From contig NZ_CP048602.1 of NCBI RefSeq assembly GCF_012427705.1, positions 1,550,001 to 1,614,000 of the forward strand: DNA of 64,000 nucleotides, in the 5' to 3' direction. A program made the position numbers and the translations under genes. Positions within the stretch are counted from its first letter, which is position 1. Every line of letters begins with the position of its first letter. Shown here in pieces: positions 52,596-61,679 of this stretch. This stretch comes from Vreelandella piezotolerans. GTDB lineage: Bacteria; Pseudomonadota; Gammaproteobacteria; Pseudomonadales; Halomonadaceae. Under the pieces are notes generated by a model. The model had not been told where the DNA came from and ran no database searches. It saw nothing but the letters and a program-made list of their open reading frames with translations.

Positions 52596-53981
52596 ATGCG
52601 TCTGCACATTATCGGTATCTGTGGCACCTTTATGGGGAGCCTTGCACTACTCGCGCGGGAACTGGGCCATGAGGTGAGCGGCTCCGATGCCAATGTGTAT
52701 CCACCGATGAGCACGCAGCTCGCGGAGGCGGGCATCACCCTGATGGAAGGCTATCGTGAGGAGAATCTGTCGGGTTCCATCGACATGGTGGTGGTGGGTA
52801 ATGCGCTTTCGCGAGGGAACCCCGAGGTCGAGGCGCTGCTCGATAGTGGCTTGCGCTACACCTCCGGTGCGCAGTGGTTGGCCGAGCATGTGCTTCCAGG
52901 ACGACAAGTGATTGCCGTGGCGGGCACTCACGGTAAGACGACCACCGCAAGCTTATTGGCGTGGCTACTGGAAAGCGGAGGCCTATCGCCCGGCTTTCTG
53001 ATTGGTGGCGTGCCGCGCAACTTTGGTGTTTCCGCTCGTTTGGGCGCGTTTGATGCTCCCTTCGTGGTGGAGGCCGACGAATACGATACGGCCTTTTTCG
53101 ACAAGCGCTCCAAATTCGTGCATTACCGCCCGCATATCGCAGTAATGAATAATCTCGAGTTCGATCACGCCGACATTTTTCCAGACTTAGCCGCCATCGA
53201 GCGACAGTTTCATCATTTAGTCCGCATCGTACCTAGCAAAGGGCAGTTGCTGGTCGCCGATCAACAGCCTGCGTTGGAAAGGGTGCTCTCGATGGGCACT
53301 TGGTCGCCGGTGTCCCGTTTTGGCACCGACGCCAGCAGCCAATGGCAGCTTCGCTTGGAGCGTCCCGATGCCAGCCGTTTCCAGGTGCTGCATGTCAGCG
53401 ACCAGGGCGAGGAGGATGGTGTCGTCGAGTGGACGCTCACTGGTGAACACAACGCGCGTAACGCCTTGGCGGCGCTGGCCGCTGCGCGCCTGTGCGGGGT
53501 TCAGTTAGCGCGCGCCTGTGCCGCGTTGGCACGTTTTCAAACGCCTCGTCGCCGCCAGGAGCTCCGAGGAGAGGTCAACGGTATTCAGGTCATCGATGAT
53601 TTTGCTCACCATCCCACGGCGATTGCTGCCACGCTGGAGGGCTTGCGCGCCGCCACGACCAAGGGCCGCCTACTGGCGGTGATCGAGCCGCGCTCCAATA
53701 CCATGCGCTTAGGCGCGCTGCGTGAGCGATTGATTGATAGCGTTGCCGAGGCGGATGCGGTGTTTTGGTTTCAGCCCAGCAACGTGGCTTGGTCAATGGA
53801 GTCGCTCGTCGAGGCCCAGGGGGGGAACGCCGCACTGTTTGACGACATCGAGGCGCTGGTGGAGGCCGTGGTCACACAAGCGTCACCGCTAGATCGTATC
53901 GTGGTGATGTCCAACGGTGGCTTTGAAGGGGTACATGAGCGTTTATTGAACGCATTGACCAAGCGGGAGCTAGAAAAGTGA
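52596..53981 (+). CDS. mpl: UDP-N-acetylmuramate:L-Ala-gamma-D-Glu-meso-DAP ligase
   Basis: A 461-residue cytoplasmic Mur-family ligase that recycles murein tripeptide by joining it to UDP-MurNAc. The N-terminal UDP-binding segment is MRLHIIGICGTFMGSLALLA, the ATP P-loop is AVAGTHGKTTTASLLAW (about residue 107), and the Mur motifs VEADEYDTAFFDKRSKF, NLEFDHADIF, HNARNALAAL and IDDFAHHPTAI are all present. Length is typical. The stop overlaps the ubiX start by four bases. Confidence 0.96.
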   Translation: MRLHIIGICGTFMGSLALLARELGHEVSGSDANVYPPMSTQLAEAGITLMEGYREENLSGSIDMVVVGNALSRGNPEVEALLDSGLRYTSGAQWLAEHVLPGRQVIAVAGTHGKTTTASLLAWLLESGGLSPGFLIGGVPRNFGVSARLGAFDAPFVVEADEYDTAFFDKRSKFVHYRPHIAVMNNLEFDHADIFPDLAAIERQFHHLVRIVPSKGQLLVADQQPALERVLSMGTWSPVSRFGTDASSQWQLRLERPDASRFQVLHVSDQGEEDGVVEWTLTGEHNARNALAALAAARLCGVQLARACAALARFQTPRRRQELRGEVNGIQVIDDFAHHPTAIAATLEGLRAATTKGRLLAVIEPRSNTMRLGALRERLIDSVAEADAVFWFQPSNVAWSMESLVEAQGGNAALFDDIEALVEAVVTQASPLDRIVVMSNGGFEGVHERLLNALTKRELEK

Positions 53982-54646
53982 CGACGACGTTCAAGCCACC
54001 GGTCACCGTTGCCCTTACCGGGGCGTCAGGTGCTCAGTACGGTCTGAGATTGATCGATGTGTTGGTGAAGGCTGGGCACGAAGTATGGGTCATGATTTCC
54101 AAAGCAGCCCATATGGTGATCGCCACGGAAACCGATGTGTCCCTTCCGGCTCAGCCGCAGCGTTTGGTCGAGGCGCTGACTGAACGCAGCGGTGCGCAGC
54201 CTGGGCAGATCCGTTGTTTCGGTCGCGAGGATTGGATGGCACCGGTGGCGTCTGGGTCGGGCGCACCGTCGGCCATGGTCGTTTGCCCCTGCTCAACGGG
54301 TACATTGTCGGCAGTGGCCACCGGCGCGAGTAACAACTTGATCGAGCGGGCGGCGGACGTCGCCATCAAAGAGCGTCGCACGCTGGTCATGGTGCCGCGC
54401 GAAAGCCCTTTTTCGCCGATTCACTTAGAGCACATGCTGGCGCTGAGTCGCCTGGGGGTAGTAATTCTGCCCGCCGCGCCGGGGTTCTATCATCGTCCGC
54501 AGCGCCTGGAAGATTTGATCGACTTCATCGTGGCGCGCATTCTCAATCAGTTGGGGATCGCGCATACGCTGATGCCGCGCTGGGGCGAAGAGCAACACGC
54601 CGCGGCCACCTCTCGCGATGCGCAAAACAAGGACGGTTCGTCATGA
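53978..54646 (+). CDS. ubiX: Flavin prenyltransferase UbiX
   Basis: A 222-residue flavoprotein-type enzyme that makes prenylated FMN, the cofactor of the UbiD decarboxylase in ubiquinone synthesis. The FMN-binding start VALTGASGAQYGLRLIDVL and the SKAAHMVIATE segment are present. Further blocks are VVCPCSTGTLSAVATGASNNLIERAADV, LVMVPRESPFS and ILPAAPGFYHRP. The start is GTG 53978 overlapping mpl. The C-terminus carries a short non-conserved tail. It overlaps the lysE-like gene by four bases, so mpl, ubiX and the exporter form one operon. Confidence 0.95.
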   Translation: MTTTFKPPVTVALTGASGAQYGLRLIDVLVKAGHEVWVMISKAAHMVIATETDVSLPAQPQRLVEALTERSGAQPGQIRCFGREDWMAPVASGSGAPSAMVVCPCSTGTLSAVATGASNNLIERAADVAIKERRTLVMVPRESPFSPIHLEHMLALSRLGVVILPAAPGFYHRPQRLEDLIDFIVARILNQLGIAHTLMPRWGEEQHAAATSRDAQNKDGSS

Positions 54647-55266
54647 TGTCATGGGCGACGCTCTCGGTCTTCATACCGACGTTTCTCTTCGTCTCGTTAA
54701 CACCAGGCATGTGCATGACGCTGGCCATGGTGTTGGGCATGACGCAAGGCGTCAAACGCACGCTGTGGATGATGATCGGGGAGCTGATCGGCGTCGGTTT
54801 CGTGGCGGCGGCGGCGGGGGCGGGCGTCGCTGCTTTGATGCTGCGCCAGCCCGAACTATTCATCGCCTTCAAGTGGGTGGGCGGTGCCTATTTGGCCTAT
54901 TTGGGCATCATGATGTGGCGCTCACGTGGGCGGATGGCCATTCCTAGCGAGCTGGATACAGGGCCCGCGGCGGGGCGTCTTCAGTTAGCGACTCAGGGGC
55001 TGGTCACCGCGGTGGCCAATCCCAAGGGATGGGCATTTTTCATGGTGCTGTTGCCCCCCTTTTTGGACGGCAGCAGGCCTTTGGCTCCGCAGTTGAGCCT
55101 GTTGATCGCGGTGATTTTGACCATCGAATTTGCCAGCATGCTGGTGTATGCCACTGGTGGTAAAACGCTACGTAAGGTGCTGGGCAAAAGTGGTAATGTC
55201 AGGCTATTGAACCGTATTGCGGGTACGTTGATGATCGGCGTGGGGCTCTGGCTAGCGCTTGGCTGA
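54643..55266 (+). CDS. LysE/RhtB-family exporter
   Basis: A 207-residue inner membrane protein with six hydrophobic segments. The N-terminus FIPTFLFVSLTPGMCMTLAM carries the family's S/T-PGP-like motif as TPGM, followed by the glycine/alanine-rich second helix GVGFVAAAAGAGVAAL and AVANPKGWAFFMVLLPPF, the conserved NPKxxLF motif. Amino acid or homoserine-lactone-type substrates are known for the family. Translationally coupled to ubiX by ATGA. Converges on the DedA-PAP2 gene with a 10-base gap and no obvious terminator. Confidence 0.88.
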   Translation: MMSWATLSVFIPTFLFVSLTPGMCMTLAMVLGMTQGVKRTLWMMIGELIGVGFVAAAAGAGVAALMLRQPELFIAFKWVGGAYLAYLGIMMWRSRGRMAIPSELDTGPAAGRLQLATQGLVTAVANPKGWAFFMVLLPPFLDGSRPLAPQLSLLIAVILTIEFASMLVYATGGKTLRKVLGKSGNVRLLNRIAGTLMIGVGLWLALG

Positions 55267-55276
55267 GCGTAATGCC

Positions 55277-56686
55277 TCAGACGGGCGGAAAGAACGCTAC
55301 GCGTACGCTCAATAGCACGAGCGGCCCTAGCAACAGCGCTGCCCAGGGCAGCGCTGGCACCGGCGGCCGATAGCGGCGCTGCCAGTTGATTTGAACGACG
55401 GCGCACACGACCAATCCCAGCAATGCCCCGCCGATGAGATCACTCAACCAGTGAACGCCCAGCACCAAGCGGGACAGCGCCATCGGCAGCGCCGTTACCA
55501 TGGCTAGCCAATAAACCCACATGCGCCTTTGTCGAGGCAGTCGTGATGCAGCGAAAGCGGCGAATAGGCCAACGACGACGACCCAGGTCGATGTATGCGC
55601 GCTGGGGTAGGAGAACGACCCGGTCAGATACTCCGGTGTGTCGGGCCTGGGTCTTGCGAAAACGGCCTTACCCAAGGTATTGAGCGCGCCGATGCCTCCC
55701 AATGCCAGCGCTCCATGGGTCAGTAAATCCCACCGTTTGATCCAGACGAGCCAGCCGAACCAAGGGAGCGTCAGCGCGACGATTCCCGCCTTGTCACCTA
55801 TTTTGGCGAGCATCAGGCTGGTCGCCGTTAGCCAGTCGGTATCGAGCCAAGCGAAGAGCCGCTGTGCCTGAAGGTCGATCATCAGTGGCTCGGGATGCTT
55901 CAGCACCAGCAGTGTCCACGCGCAGGCCAAGGTGATCGCGAGGAGCGATAAGAACAGCGAGGCCAAGGGCACCTCGCCGCTACGGCTCATGGCTAGCCAG
56001 GGGCGCCGTATGGCGGGTACACGCCGAGCCAGCCCAGCGATGAAGAAATACACACGGCCATCACGTCCCACCTGAGCCCGACCCCATGAGAACACGATAG
56101 CGAGCCCTACGATGCTGGCGGCCATGACGAAAAGGGCCATTTCTACGTTAGCAGGAAGGTCGAGCCGTTGCTGCCAGGTGTGGCCCAACAAGTAGCCTGG
56201 TAGCAGATAGGCCGGAGCCCAGAGTGCAGCCGACGTAATGTTGGCCAGTAGAAAAGTTCGCGCTGGCATGTGCATCATGCCAGCGACAAGCGGAATGATA
56301 GGGCGCACCGGGCCGACGAAACGGCCAATGAACACCGAGTAAACGCCGTAATGCTCGAAGAAGCGCGCTCCTCGGCCCAGCCACTCTGGATGTTGCGATA
56401 GCGGCCAGCGTGTCAGCACACGCTCGCTGTAACGCGCGCCCAGTAAGTAGCTCAAGCCGTCGCCAAGTACGGCCCCGATGAAAGCCGCGCCGATTAGCCA
56501 AGGGAGGGCTATCATCTGATGCCCTGCCATCGACGCGGCCGCCGTGATCAGTACGACGCCTGGCACGAGTAAACCCACCAGTGCGAGAGATTCAATCAGC
56601 GCAATGCCCAGCACCAGAAGTAATAGCGCCGTCGGCGAAAGCGAAAGAGAGAGGAGCGTGTCAGCAGTCGGCAAGAGTGAATCCAT
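55277..56686 (-). CDS. DedA-PAP2 fusion membrane phosphatase
   Basis: A 469-residue inner membrane protein joining a DedA/VTT half (about 1-215) to a PAP2 phosphatase half (about 245-460). The DedA part has ESLALVGLLVPGVVLITAAA and the conserved GRFVGPVRPIIPLVAG. The PAP2 part has KAVFARPRPD (motif 1 variant), SYPSAHTSTW (motif 2 with His) and SRLVLGVHWLSDLIGGALLG (motif 3 with Arg and His). Such fusions may dephosphorylate and translocate undecaprenyl or phosphatidyl lipids. ATG 56686 begins the first conserved segment; the frame to 56881 lies inside the neighbouring gene. Confidence 0.9.
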   Translation of the reverse strand: MDSLLPTADTLLSLSLSPTALLLLVLGIALIESLALVGLLVPGVVLITAAASMAGHQMIALPWLIGAAFIGAVLGDGLSYLLGARYSERVLTRWPLSQHPEWLGRGARFFEHYGVYSVFIGRFVGPVRPIIPLVAGMMHMPARTFLLANITSAALWAPAYLLPGYLLGHTWQQRLDLPANVEMALFVMAASIVGLAIVFSWGRAQVGRDGRVYFFIAGLARRVPAIRRPWLAMSRSGEVPLASLFLSLLAITLACAWTLLVLKHPEPLMIDLQAQRLFAWLDTDWLTATSLMLAKIGDKAGIVALTLPWFGWLVWIKRWDLLTHGALALGGIGALNTLGKAVFARPRPDTPEYLTGSFSYPSAHTSTWVVVVGLFAAFAASRLPRQRRMWVYWLAMVTALPMALSRLVLGVHWLSDLIGGALLGLVVCAVVQINWQRRYRPPVPALPWAALLLGPLVLLSVRVAFFPPV

Positions 56687-56702
56687 CCACAAAACAAGAA
56701 AA

Positions 56703-57629
56703 CTAGACGTTGGCCATCGCGTCGGCGCGTGCTTCCAGTCGCTGTATGTAGCGCTCGAAGCTCTCTTTGCGTAGCGGCAGGCAGGTGGCGATGCGGACTT
56801 CCAGCTGTCCGGTCTCGACCAGTACGCAGTGTGACAGCGACCGCTGCAGCCGTTCACGCACGAGCAGCGCGCCACTCTCACTGGTATCTGGCAGCACCAG
56901 CCAAAACGTAGCGCTGCCTGCGCGGCCCAGAATGTCGTGGTCTCGGCAGCGACTGTTGACCTCCTGACACAGCGCGGCTAGCAGTGCCGTTTGTGCCCGC
57001 AGGCCAAACTGCTCTCCGGCCATGTCCAATTGCGGGAGGTGGAGCACCAAGACGGCCAAGCGTTTGTTCAACATGGCAGCACGCTGGAATTCGTTGTTCA
57101 AGCGCTCTTTTAACGTGTCGACATGGTAGGCGTTGCAGTCACTGTCATTGGGGTCTGTGGCGAGAAGCAATGCGCGACGTCGGGCGTGTTCCCAAGGAGG
57201 CAGCGCAAGCAGCAGGGCCAAGACGACCACACCTAGCGAAAGTGGTATGACGCCGACCGGTGCCAGCCACCACCAGGCGATCAAGCTCGCCGTATTGACC
57301 GCCAGCGCACTCCATAAAGGAAGCAGCAAAAACGTCGCAGCCATCGGTAATCCCCACCACAGGGAGGACGTTTCCACGTTGGCATTCACCGCGCTTAGCA
57401 CGACGACGTAGGTGCTGATCAGCAGTATCAAGCGAGGCAGCGCCGGCTGAGTGCCCTGGCCCACGTGCATTAACAGGCACGCTAATAGCAAGAGTGACAC
57501 GAACAGAGGCACCAGCAGTTCGCGGTAGCTACCCATGGCATAGAGCCATAGCGTATAGGCGACCATCGCGATAATGCTAGTACCGTAAGCCAAGGTCATG
57601 AGACGTTTTGGGGAAAAGAGGGTATTCAT
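56703..57629 (-). CDS. Membrane protein with degenerate GGDEF domain
   Basis: A 308-residue protein with about five or six hydrophobic segments up to residue 150, then a cytoplasmic domain of about 150 residues. This has the layout of a GGDEF domain (LAVLVLHLPQLDMAGEQFGL, then RCRDHDILGRAGSATFWLVL followed by PDTSESGALLVRERLQ), but the catalytic GGDEF is replaced by GSATF. No cyclase activity is expected; it may be a receptor or a relic. It overlaps the upstream gene by four bases and shares its architecture, suggesting a duplicated pair. Confidence 0.8.
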   Translation of the reverse strand: MNTLFSPKRLMTLAYGTSIIAMVAYTLWLYAMGSYRELLVPLFVSLLLLACLLMHVGQGTQPALPRLILLISTYVVVLSAVNANVETSSLWWGLPMAATFLLLPLWSALAVNTASLIAWWWLAPVGVIPLSLGVVVLALLLALPPWEHARRRALLLATDPNDSDCNAYHVDTLKERLNNEFQRAAMLNKRLAVLVLHLPQLDMAGEQFGLRAQTALLAALCQEVNSRCRDHDILGRAGSATFWLVLPDTSESGALLVRERLQRSLSHCVLVETGQLEVRIATCLPLRKESFERYIQRLEARADAMANV

Positions 57630-58480
57630 GCCACCTCACGTAGGTGGGATGCCGGAAAGTGGCTCAACTCGTCGAGCGTCAACGAGGCAAGCTCGATGTC
57701 CATCAGGGGGGTGTGTTGCGTGAGCACGTTATCAGGCAGGGCGGCCACTAATAGCGTCCGGCGGCTGGCAGCTTCTCCTGGGGTTTTGGAGAGCATCAAG
57801 GTAGCCAGCGTCGTGCTGTTGAGACGGTAGACGTTCTCGAAATCGTAGGTAAGTTCGCATAGTTTTTGTGCCACCGGCCAAAGCTGGCGTCTTCTTACCC
57901 GAACGATGAGTACGTCGGCATGAATGGCTTCACGCTCTGAGCGGGTCTGTTCGCGTATCAAGTCTCGCAACAACTGCTCGCCAGCCCACAGATTCAAACC
58001 GGGTATGAGGCGTAACCGCTGACGAATGACGCCATTGATCGTCAGCAGTTGGTGGGTGCGCGACATGGCCAGCAGCAGTAGGATGCTCAAGGAGAGTGCC
58101 ATCAACAGCCATTCGGGGAGCGGGATATGAGGTAGCAGCACGAGGCAACTGACCAGCGCAGCGCCACCGTTGAAAACGGCCGCCCAACGATCCTGGGGTA
58201 GCATGAACACGGCCCCCCAAGCCCAAATGAGTAGCGCATGTCGGTCTGGTGCGGAGGCGATGAGTCCCAGCAGAAGCGTGCCTGCGAGCATTTGCCAGGG
58301 CAAACCTCGGGAGCGGCGATGGCTAAAATCCAGGATCAAGGCGGTGATCAAGAGCCAGCCGATGGAGAGCCACATCATGACGGCCGCTGCAGGTTCCGCG
58401 CTGGGTATCCAGAGCGATAAAGCGACGGCCGCGGCAAGTAGATTAGCCTTCAATAGGCTGATTTTGTATTTGCTTTGCAT
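57626..58480 (-). CDS. Membrane protein, paralogue-like partner of the degenerate GGDEF protein
   Basis: A 284-residue protein with five or six hydrophobic segments (to about residue 150) and a cytoplasmic C-terminal part (about 165-284). The latter contains [20 protein letters not shown] and [22 protein letters not shown], which align by position with the GGDEF-like half of the downstream gene but lack any trace of the catalytic motif. Neither signal nor enzyme activity can be named. Its stop overlaps the next start, so both are translated together. Confidence 0.72.
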   Translation of the reverse strand: MQSKYKISLLKANLLAAAVALSLWIPSAEPAAAVMMWLSIGWLLITALILDFSHRRSRGLPWQMLAGTLLLGLIASAPDRHALLIWAWGAVFMLPQDRWAAVFNGGAALVSCLVLLPHIPLPEWLLMALSLSILLLLAMSRTHQLLTINGVIRQRLRLIPGLNLWAGEQLLRDLIREQTRSEREAIHADVLIVRVRRRQLWPVAQKLCELTYDFENVYRLNSTTLATLMLSKTPGEAASRRTLLVAALPDNVLTQHTPLMDIELASLTLDELSHFPASHLREVA

Positions 58481-58623
58481 GGTGGCTTACTATTTACCTG
58501 ATGGCGAATGTCCCTAGCATAACGCATTGCTTGGCCTCGTCCTTCGAATCACTCAGTATTAGGCCATTCGGCGATACGATACGCCGCACTTCATCGGTAA
58601 CGCTTACGACACAGGGAGATCGC

Positions 58624-59931
58624 ATGCGCGGTTCTGAGACATTCCAACAAGACGCCCAACACCATCTGGCTGCCGGGGATGTGCCCGCGTACATGCAGCA
58701 GGTAGGGAAAAGTGCCCGAGCCGCTGCCAGCGTTCTGCGTCGCGCCGATACGCATGTCAAGAACCAGGCGCTGATCGCCATGGCATCGCGTGTCGATGCC
58801 GCGCGCAGCGAGATTTTACAGGCCAACGAGCAAGACATGCAGCGAGGCCGAGAAAACGGCCTGGATAGCGCGCTGTTGGACCGTTTGTCGCTCAATGATC
58901 AGCGCATTGACGCAATGATCGAGGGACTTCGTCAAGTGGCTACTTTGCCGGACCCCGTCGGCGAGATCGACGGTATGCGCTATCGCCCGAGCGGTATTCA
59001 AGTGGGCAAAATGCGTGTGCCGCTGGGCGTGATCGGCATCATTTACGAGTCGCGTCCCAACGTGACTATCGAAGCCGCTAGCCTGTGCCTGAAGTCGGGC
59101 AACGCCTGCGTGTTGCGCGGTGGCTCTGAGGCAAGCGCTTCCAACGCGGCGCTGAGCCGCTGTTTACAGGCAGGGCTGTCCGATGTGGGGCTTCCAGCAG
59201 GCACCGTGCAAGTCGTGGCGACGACCGACCGTGCCGCCGTAGGGGAGATGATCGCCATGCCAGCGTATATCGACGTGATCATTCCTCGGGGTGGTAAATC
59301 GCTGATCGAGCGCATCTCCCGCGATGCCAAAGTGCCCGTCATCAAGCATTTGGACGGCGTGTGTCATGTCTACATCGACGCGACGGCCGATCCTGCCAAA
59401 GCGCTGTCCATAGCGGTCAATGCTAAAACTCACCGCTACGGCACCTGCAACACCATGGAAACCTTGTTAGTGGACGCTGCGGTTGCGGATATCTTACTGC
59501 CGGAGCTGGCCCGGGCATATGCCGAGCACGACGTCGAGTTGCGTGGCTGCGAGCGTACACGAGCACTATTGCCCCAGGCGCTCGAGGCCAGCGAGGAGGA
59601 TTGGCAAGCAGAGTACCTGGCTCCCATCCTGGCCATCAAAGTGGTGGACGGCGTGGACGAGGCCATCGAACACATCGAGCGCTATGGCTCCCACCATACC
59701 GATGCCATCGTGACACAAGATTACTCATTGGCGAGACGCTTCATGGCAGAGGTGGATTCGAGTTCGGTCGTGGTCAATGCCTCGACTCGCTTTGCCGATG
59801 GCTTCGAGTACGGTTTAGGCGCTGAAATCGGTATTTCTACCGATAAGCTGCATGCCCGTGGGCCGGTGGGACTTGAAGGATTGACGACCCAGAAATACAT
59901 CGTGCTAGGTGACGGTCAGGTTCGACAATGA
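58624..59931 (+). CDS. proA: Glutamate-5-semialdehyde dehydrogenase (gamma-glutamyl phosphate reductase)
   Basis: A 435-residue cytoplasmic NADPH-dependent enzyme, the second step of proline synthesis. The N-terminal helix block [20 protein letters not shown], the nucleotide-site [20 protein letters not shown] and the catalytic Cys275 in [11 protein letters not shown] are clear. ATG 58624 has GGGAG seven bases upstream; the open frame to 58501 is unsupported. Proline is also an osmoprotectant, relevant in halophiles. It overlaps nadD by four bases. Confidence 0.96.
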   Translation: MRGSETFQQDAQHHLAAGDVPAYMQQVGKSARAAASVLRRADTHVKNQALIAMASRVDAARSEILQANEQDMQRGRENGLDSALLDRLSLNDQRIDAMIEGLRQVATLPDPVGEIDGMRYRPSGIQVGKMRVPLGVIGIIYESRPNVTIEAASLCLKSGNACVLRGGSEASASNAALSRCLQAGLSDVGLPAGTVQVVATTDRAAVGEMIAMPAYIDVIIPRGGKSLIERISRDAKVPVIKHLDGVCHVYIDATADPAKALSIAVNAKTHRYGTCNTMETLLVDAAVADILLPELARAYAEHDVELRGCERTRALLPQALEASEEDWQAEYLAPILAIKVVDGVDEAIEHIERYGSHHTDAIVTQDYSLARRFMAEVDSSSVVVNASTRFADGFEYGLGAEIGISTDKLHARGPVGLEGLTTQKYIVLGDGQVRQ

Positions 59932-60602
59932 GCGAGACATCACGACGCCCGCCGCCATTGCGGGTGGGCATGATGGGGGGCACTTTCGACCCGGTTCATC
60001 ATGGTCACCTGCGCAGCGCATTGGAAGTGCGTGAAGCCCTGGGGCTTGCGACGCTGCACATGGTGCCCGCGCCACAGCCGCCCCTGCGCGATACCCCCCG
60101 AGTATCGGCCGCCCAGCGCTTTGCGCTCCTGCAAGCGGGCATTGGCGATGCCTGTGGTCTCGTAGCCGATGATCGTGAGCTTAGACGGGAGGGCCCTTCC
60201 TACAGTGTCGATACGCTGGCGGAGCTTCGCCAGCACTACGGCGACGAGGTGTCGCTGGTCATGGTCATCGGCCAGGATGCGTTTTTGCGCTTGGCCAACT
60301 GGGACCGCGCCGAGCAGGTGTTTGGGCTGGCGCATGTGGTGGTCATTGCGCGTCCAGGCTATCCATCGCCTTGGCCGTCCGCACTGACGGAACTGGTTGG
60401 CCATCGCGAAGTCAGTAGTGTCAGCGAACTGATGAAGCGCACGCGGGGTGGTGTTTTACAGTTGGAGCTGCCATCACGGATGGCGATATCGGCAACGTAC
60501 ATACGCCAACGGTTGAAAGAGGGGAAAAGCGTGCGGTATCTGGTGCCTGAAGCGGTGGAGCAAGCAATTTTCAGTGGGCGGCTTTATCAAACCGGTGAAT
60601 AG
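59928..60602 (+). CDS. nadD: Nicotinate-nucleotide adenylyltransferase
   Basis: A 224-residue cytoplasmic nucleotidyltransferase that makes nicotinate adenine dinucleotide from NaMN and ATP. The HxGH-type motif is in [20 protein letters not shown], the substrate segment is [14 protein letters not shown], and the ISxTxxR motif is [20 protein letters not shown]. Length is typical. The ATG overlaps the proA stop (ATGA), so the genes are coupled. Confidence 0.95.
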   Translation: MSETSRRPPPLRVGMMGGTFDPVHHGHLRSALEVREALGLATLHMVPAPQPPLRDTPRVSAAQRFALLQAGIGDACGLVADDRELRREGPSYSVDTLAELRQHYGDEVSLVMVIGQDAFLRLANWDRAEQVFGLAHVVVIARPGYPSPWPSALTELVGHREVSSVSELMKRTRGGVLQLELPSRMAISATYIRQRLKEGKSVRYLVPEAVEQAIFSGRLYQTGE

Positions 60603-60742
60603 CGCTGGCAGTCGCGAAAGAAGCCGTTACAATGGCCCGCTTGCAGTTCGGTGCCACCGATCAGGTGGTGCCGTCATCGCATTTTATCAATCGACACGTC
60701 ATCACCACACGTCACTACCACAAGGGGTTGCCTTCAGGAGTC

Positions 60743-61129
60743 ATGCACATCGATACACTGAAAAACCTAGCGATCGACGCGCTAGAAGAGCTCAAAGCAC
60801 GTGATATCACGCAACTCGACGTTGCCAAACTCACCGAAGTGACCGACCTGATGCTGATTGCCAGCGGTACTTCGACTCGCCACGTGGCGGCCCTGGCCCA
60901 AAATCTCGTCGAGAAAGCCAAAGCATCCGGTCTTCATCCCCGCGGCGTAGAAGGCGGCGACAATGCAGACTGGGTACTGGTCGATCTGGGTGACATCGTC
61001 GTCCACATCATGCTGCCCGAAGCGCGTGCGCTCTACGATCTCGAGCGGCTATGGGCAGACTTGCCCAGCGATGCTGGCGCGGTGAGTGAATCGCTCAAGC
61101 AGTTCGAAGAGCGAGCCACGATGTCATGA
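60743..61129 (+). CDS. rsfS: Ribosome silencing factor RsfS
   Basis: A 128-residue cytoplasmic protein that binds L14 on the large subunit and blocks subunit joining in starvation. Family sequence is clear: DVAKLTEVTDLMLIASGTSTRHVAAL, then EGGDNADWVLVDLGDIVVHIMLPE and a YDLERLW end. ATG 60743 has AGGAG six bases upstream; the frame from 60632 is a chance extension. It sits between nadD and rlmH, the usual order, and overlaps rlmH by four bases. Confidence 0.95.
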   Translation: MHIDTLKNLAIDALEELKARDITQLDVAKLTEVTDLMLIASGTSTRHVAALAQNLVEKAKASGLHPRGVEGGDNADWVLVDLGDIVVHIMLPEARALYDLERLWADLPSDAGAVSESLKQFEERATMS

Positions 61130-61593
61130 GGATTCGGCTGTTGGCGGTGGGGACCAAAATGCCCGCGTGGGTAGAGCAGGGCGTCGAGACCTACCGCAAG
61201 CGGCTCCCTCGGGATTTCACGCTCGAAATCGAAGAAATTCCTCTTGGTCAGCGCGGTAAGAATGCCGATATCGCCAAAGCGCGTGCGCAAGAATCGCAGC
61301 GCATTCGCGAAAAACTGCGCGGCGATGAGATCGTGGTCGCGCTCGAAGTCAAAGGGAAGCCTTGGACCACCGAGCAGCTCGCCCGAGAAGCAGATGCTTG
61401 GCGTATGGAGGGGCGGGACGTCGTTCTGCTCGTTGGCGGTCCGGACGGTTTGGAGCCTTCCCTGTCCGCCACGGCGGACAAAGCGTGGTCTCTCTCGCCG
61501 CTGACGCTGCCCCACCCACTCGTCAGAATCATGCTGGCAGAACAGCTCTACCGCGCCTGGACACTGTTGGTGGGTCATCCCTACCACCGCTAG
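61126..61593 (+). CDS. rlmH: 23S rRNA (pseudouridine1915-N3)-methyltransferase
   Basis: A 155-residue SPOUT methyltransferase acting on helix 69 of 23S rRNA in assembled ribosomes. The N-terminal MRIRLLAVGTKMPAWVEQGV and the trefoil-knot SAM site VLLVGGPDGLEPSL, then LSPLTLPHPLVRIMLAEQLYRAW and a C-terminal GHPYHR, are the family hallmarks. Length matches E. coli (155). Coupled to rsfS by a four-base overlap. Confidence 0.96.
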   Translation: MRIRLLAVGTKMPAWVEQGVETYRKRLPRDFTLEIEEIPLGQRGKNADIAKARAQESQRIREKLRGDEIVVALEVKGKPWTTEQLAREADAWRMEGRDVVLLVGGPDGLEPSLSATADKAWSLSPLTLPHPLVRIMLAEQLYRAWTLLVGHPYHR

Positions 61594-61679
61594 GCGTTAA
61601 AGGCCGATCGACGGCTAAATTGTGTTTACTCCCCACTGGGGCCGCCGCTTTTATTGTTTTGTGAGAGTCCTCTGTTGCC

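Noticed and set aside
60650..60674. Hairpin upstream of rsfS
   Set aside because: The arms CGGTGCCACC and GGTGGTGCCG mismatch at two adjacent central positions and no T-run follows.
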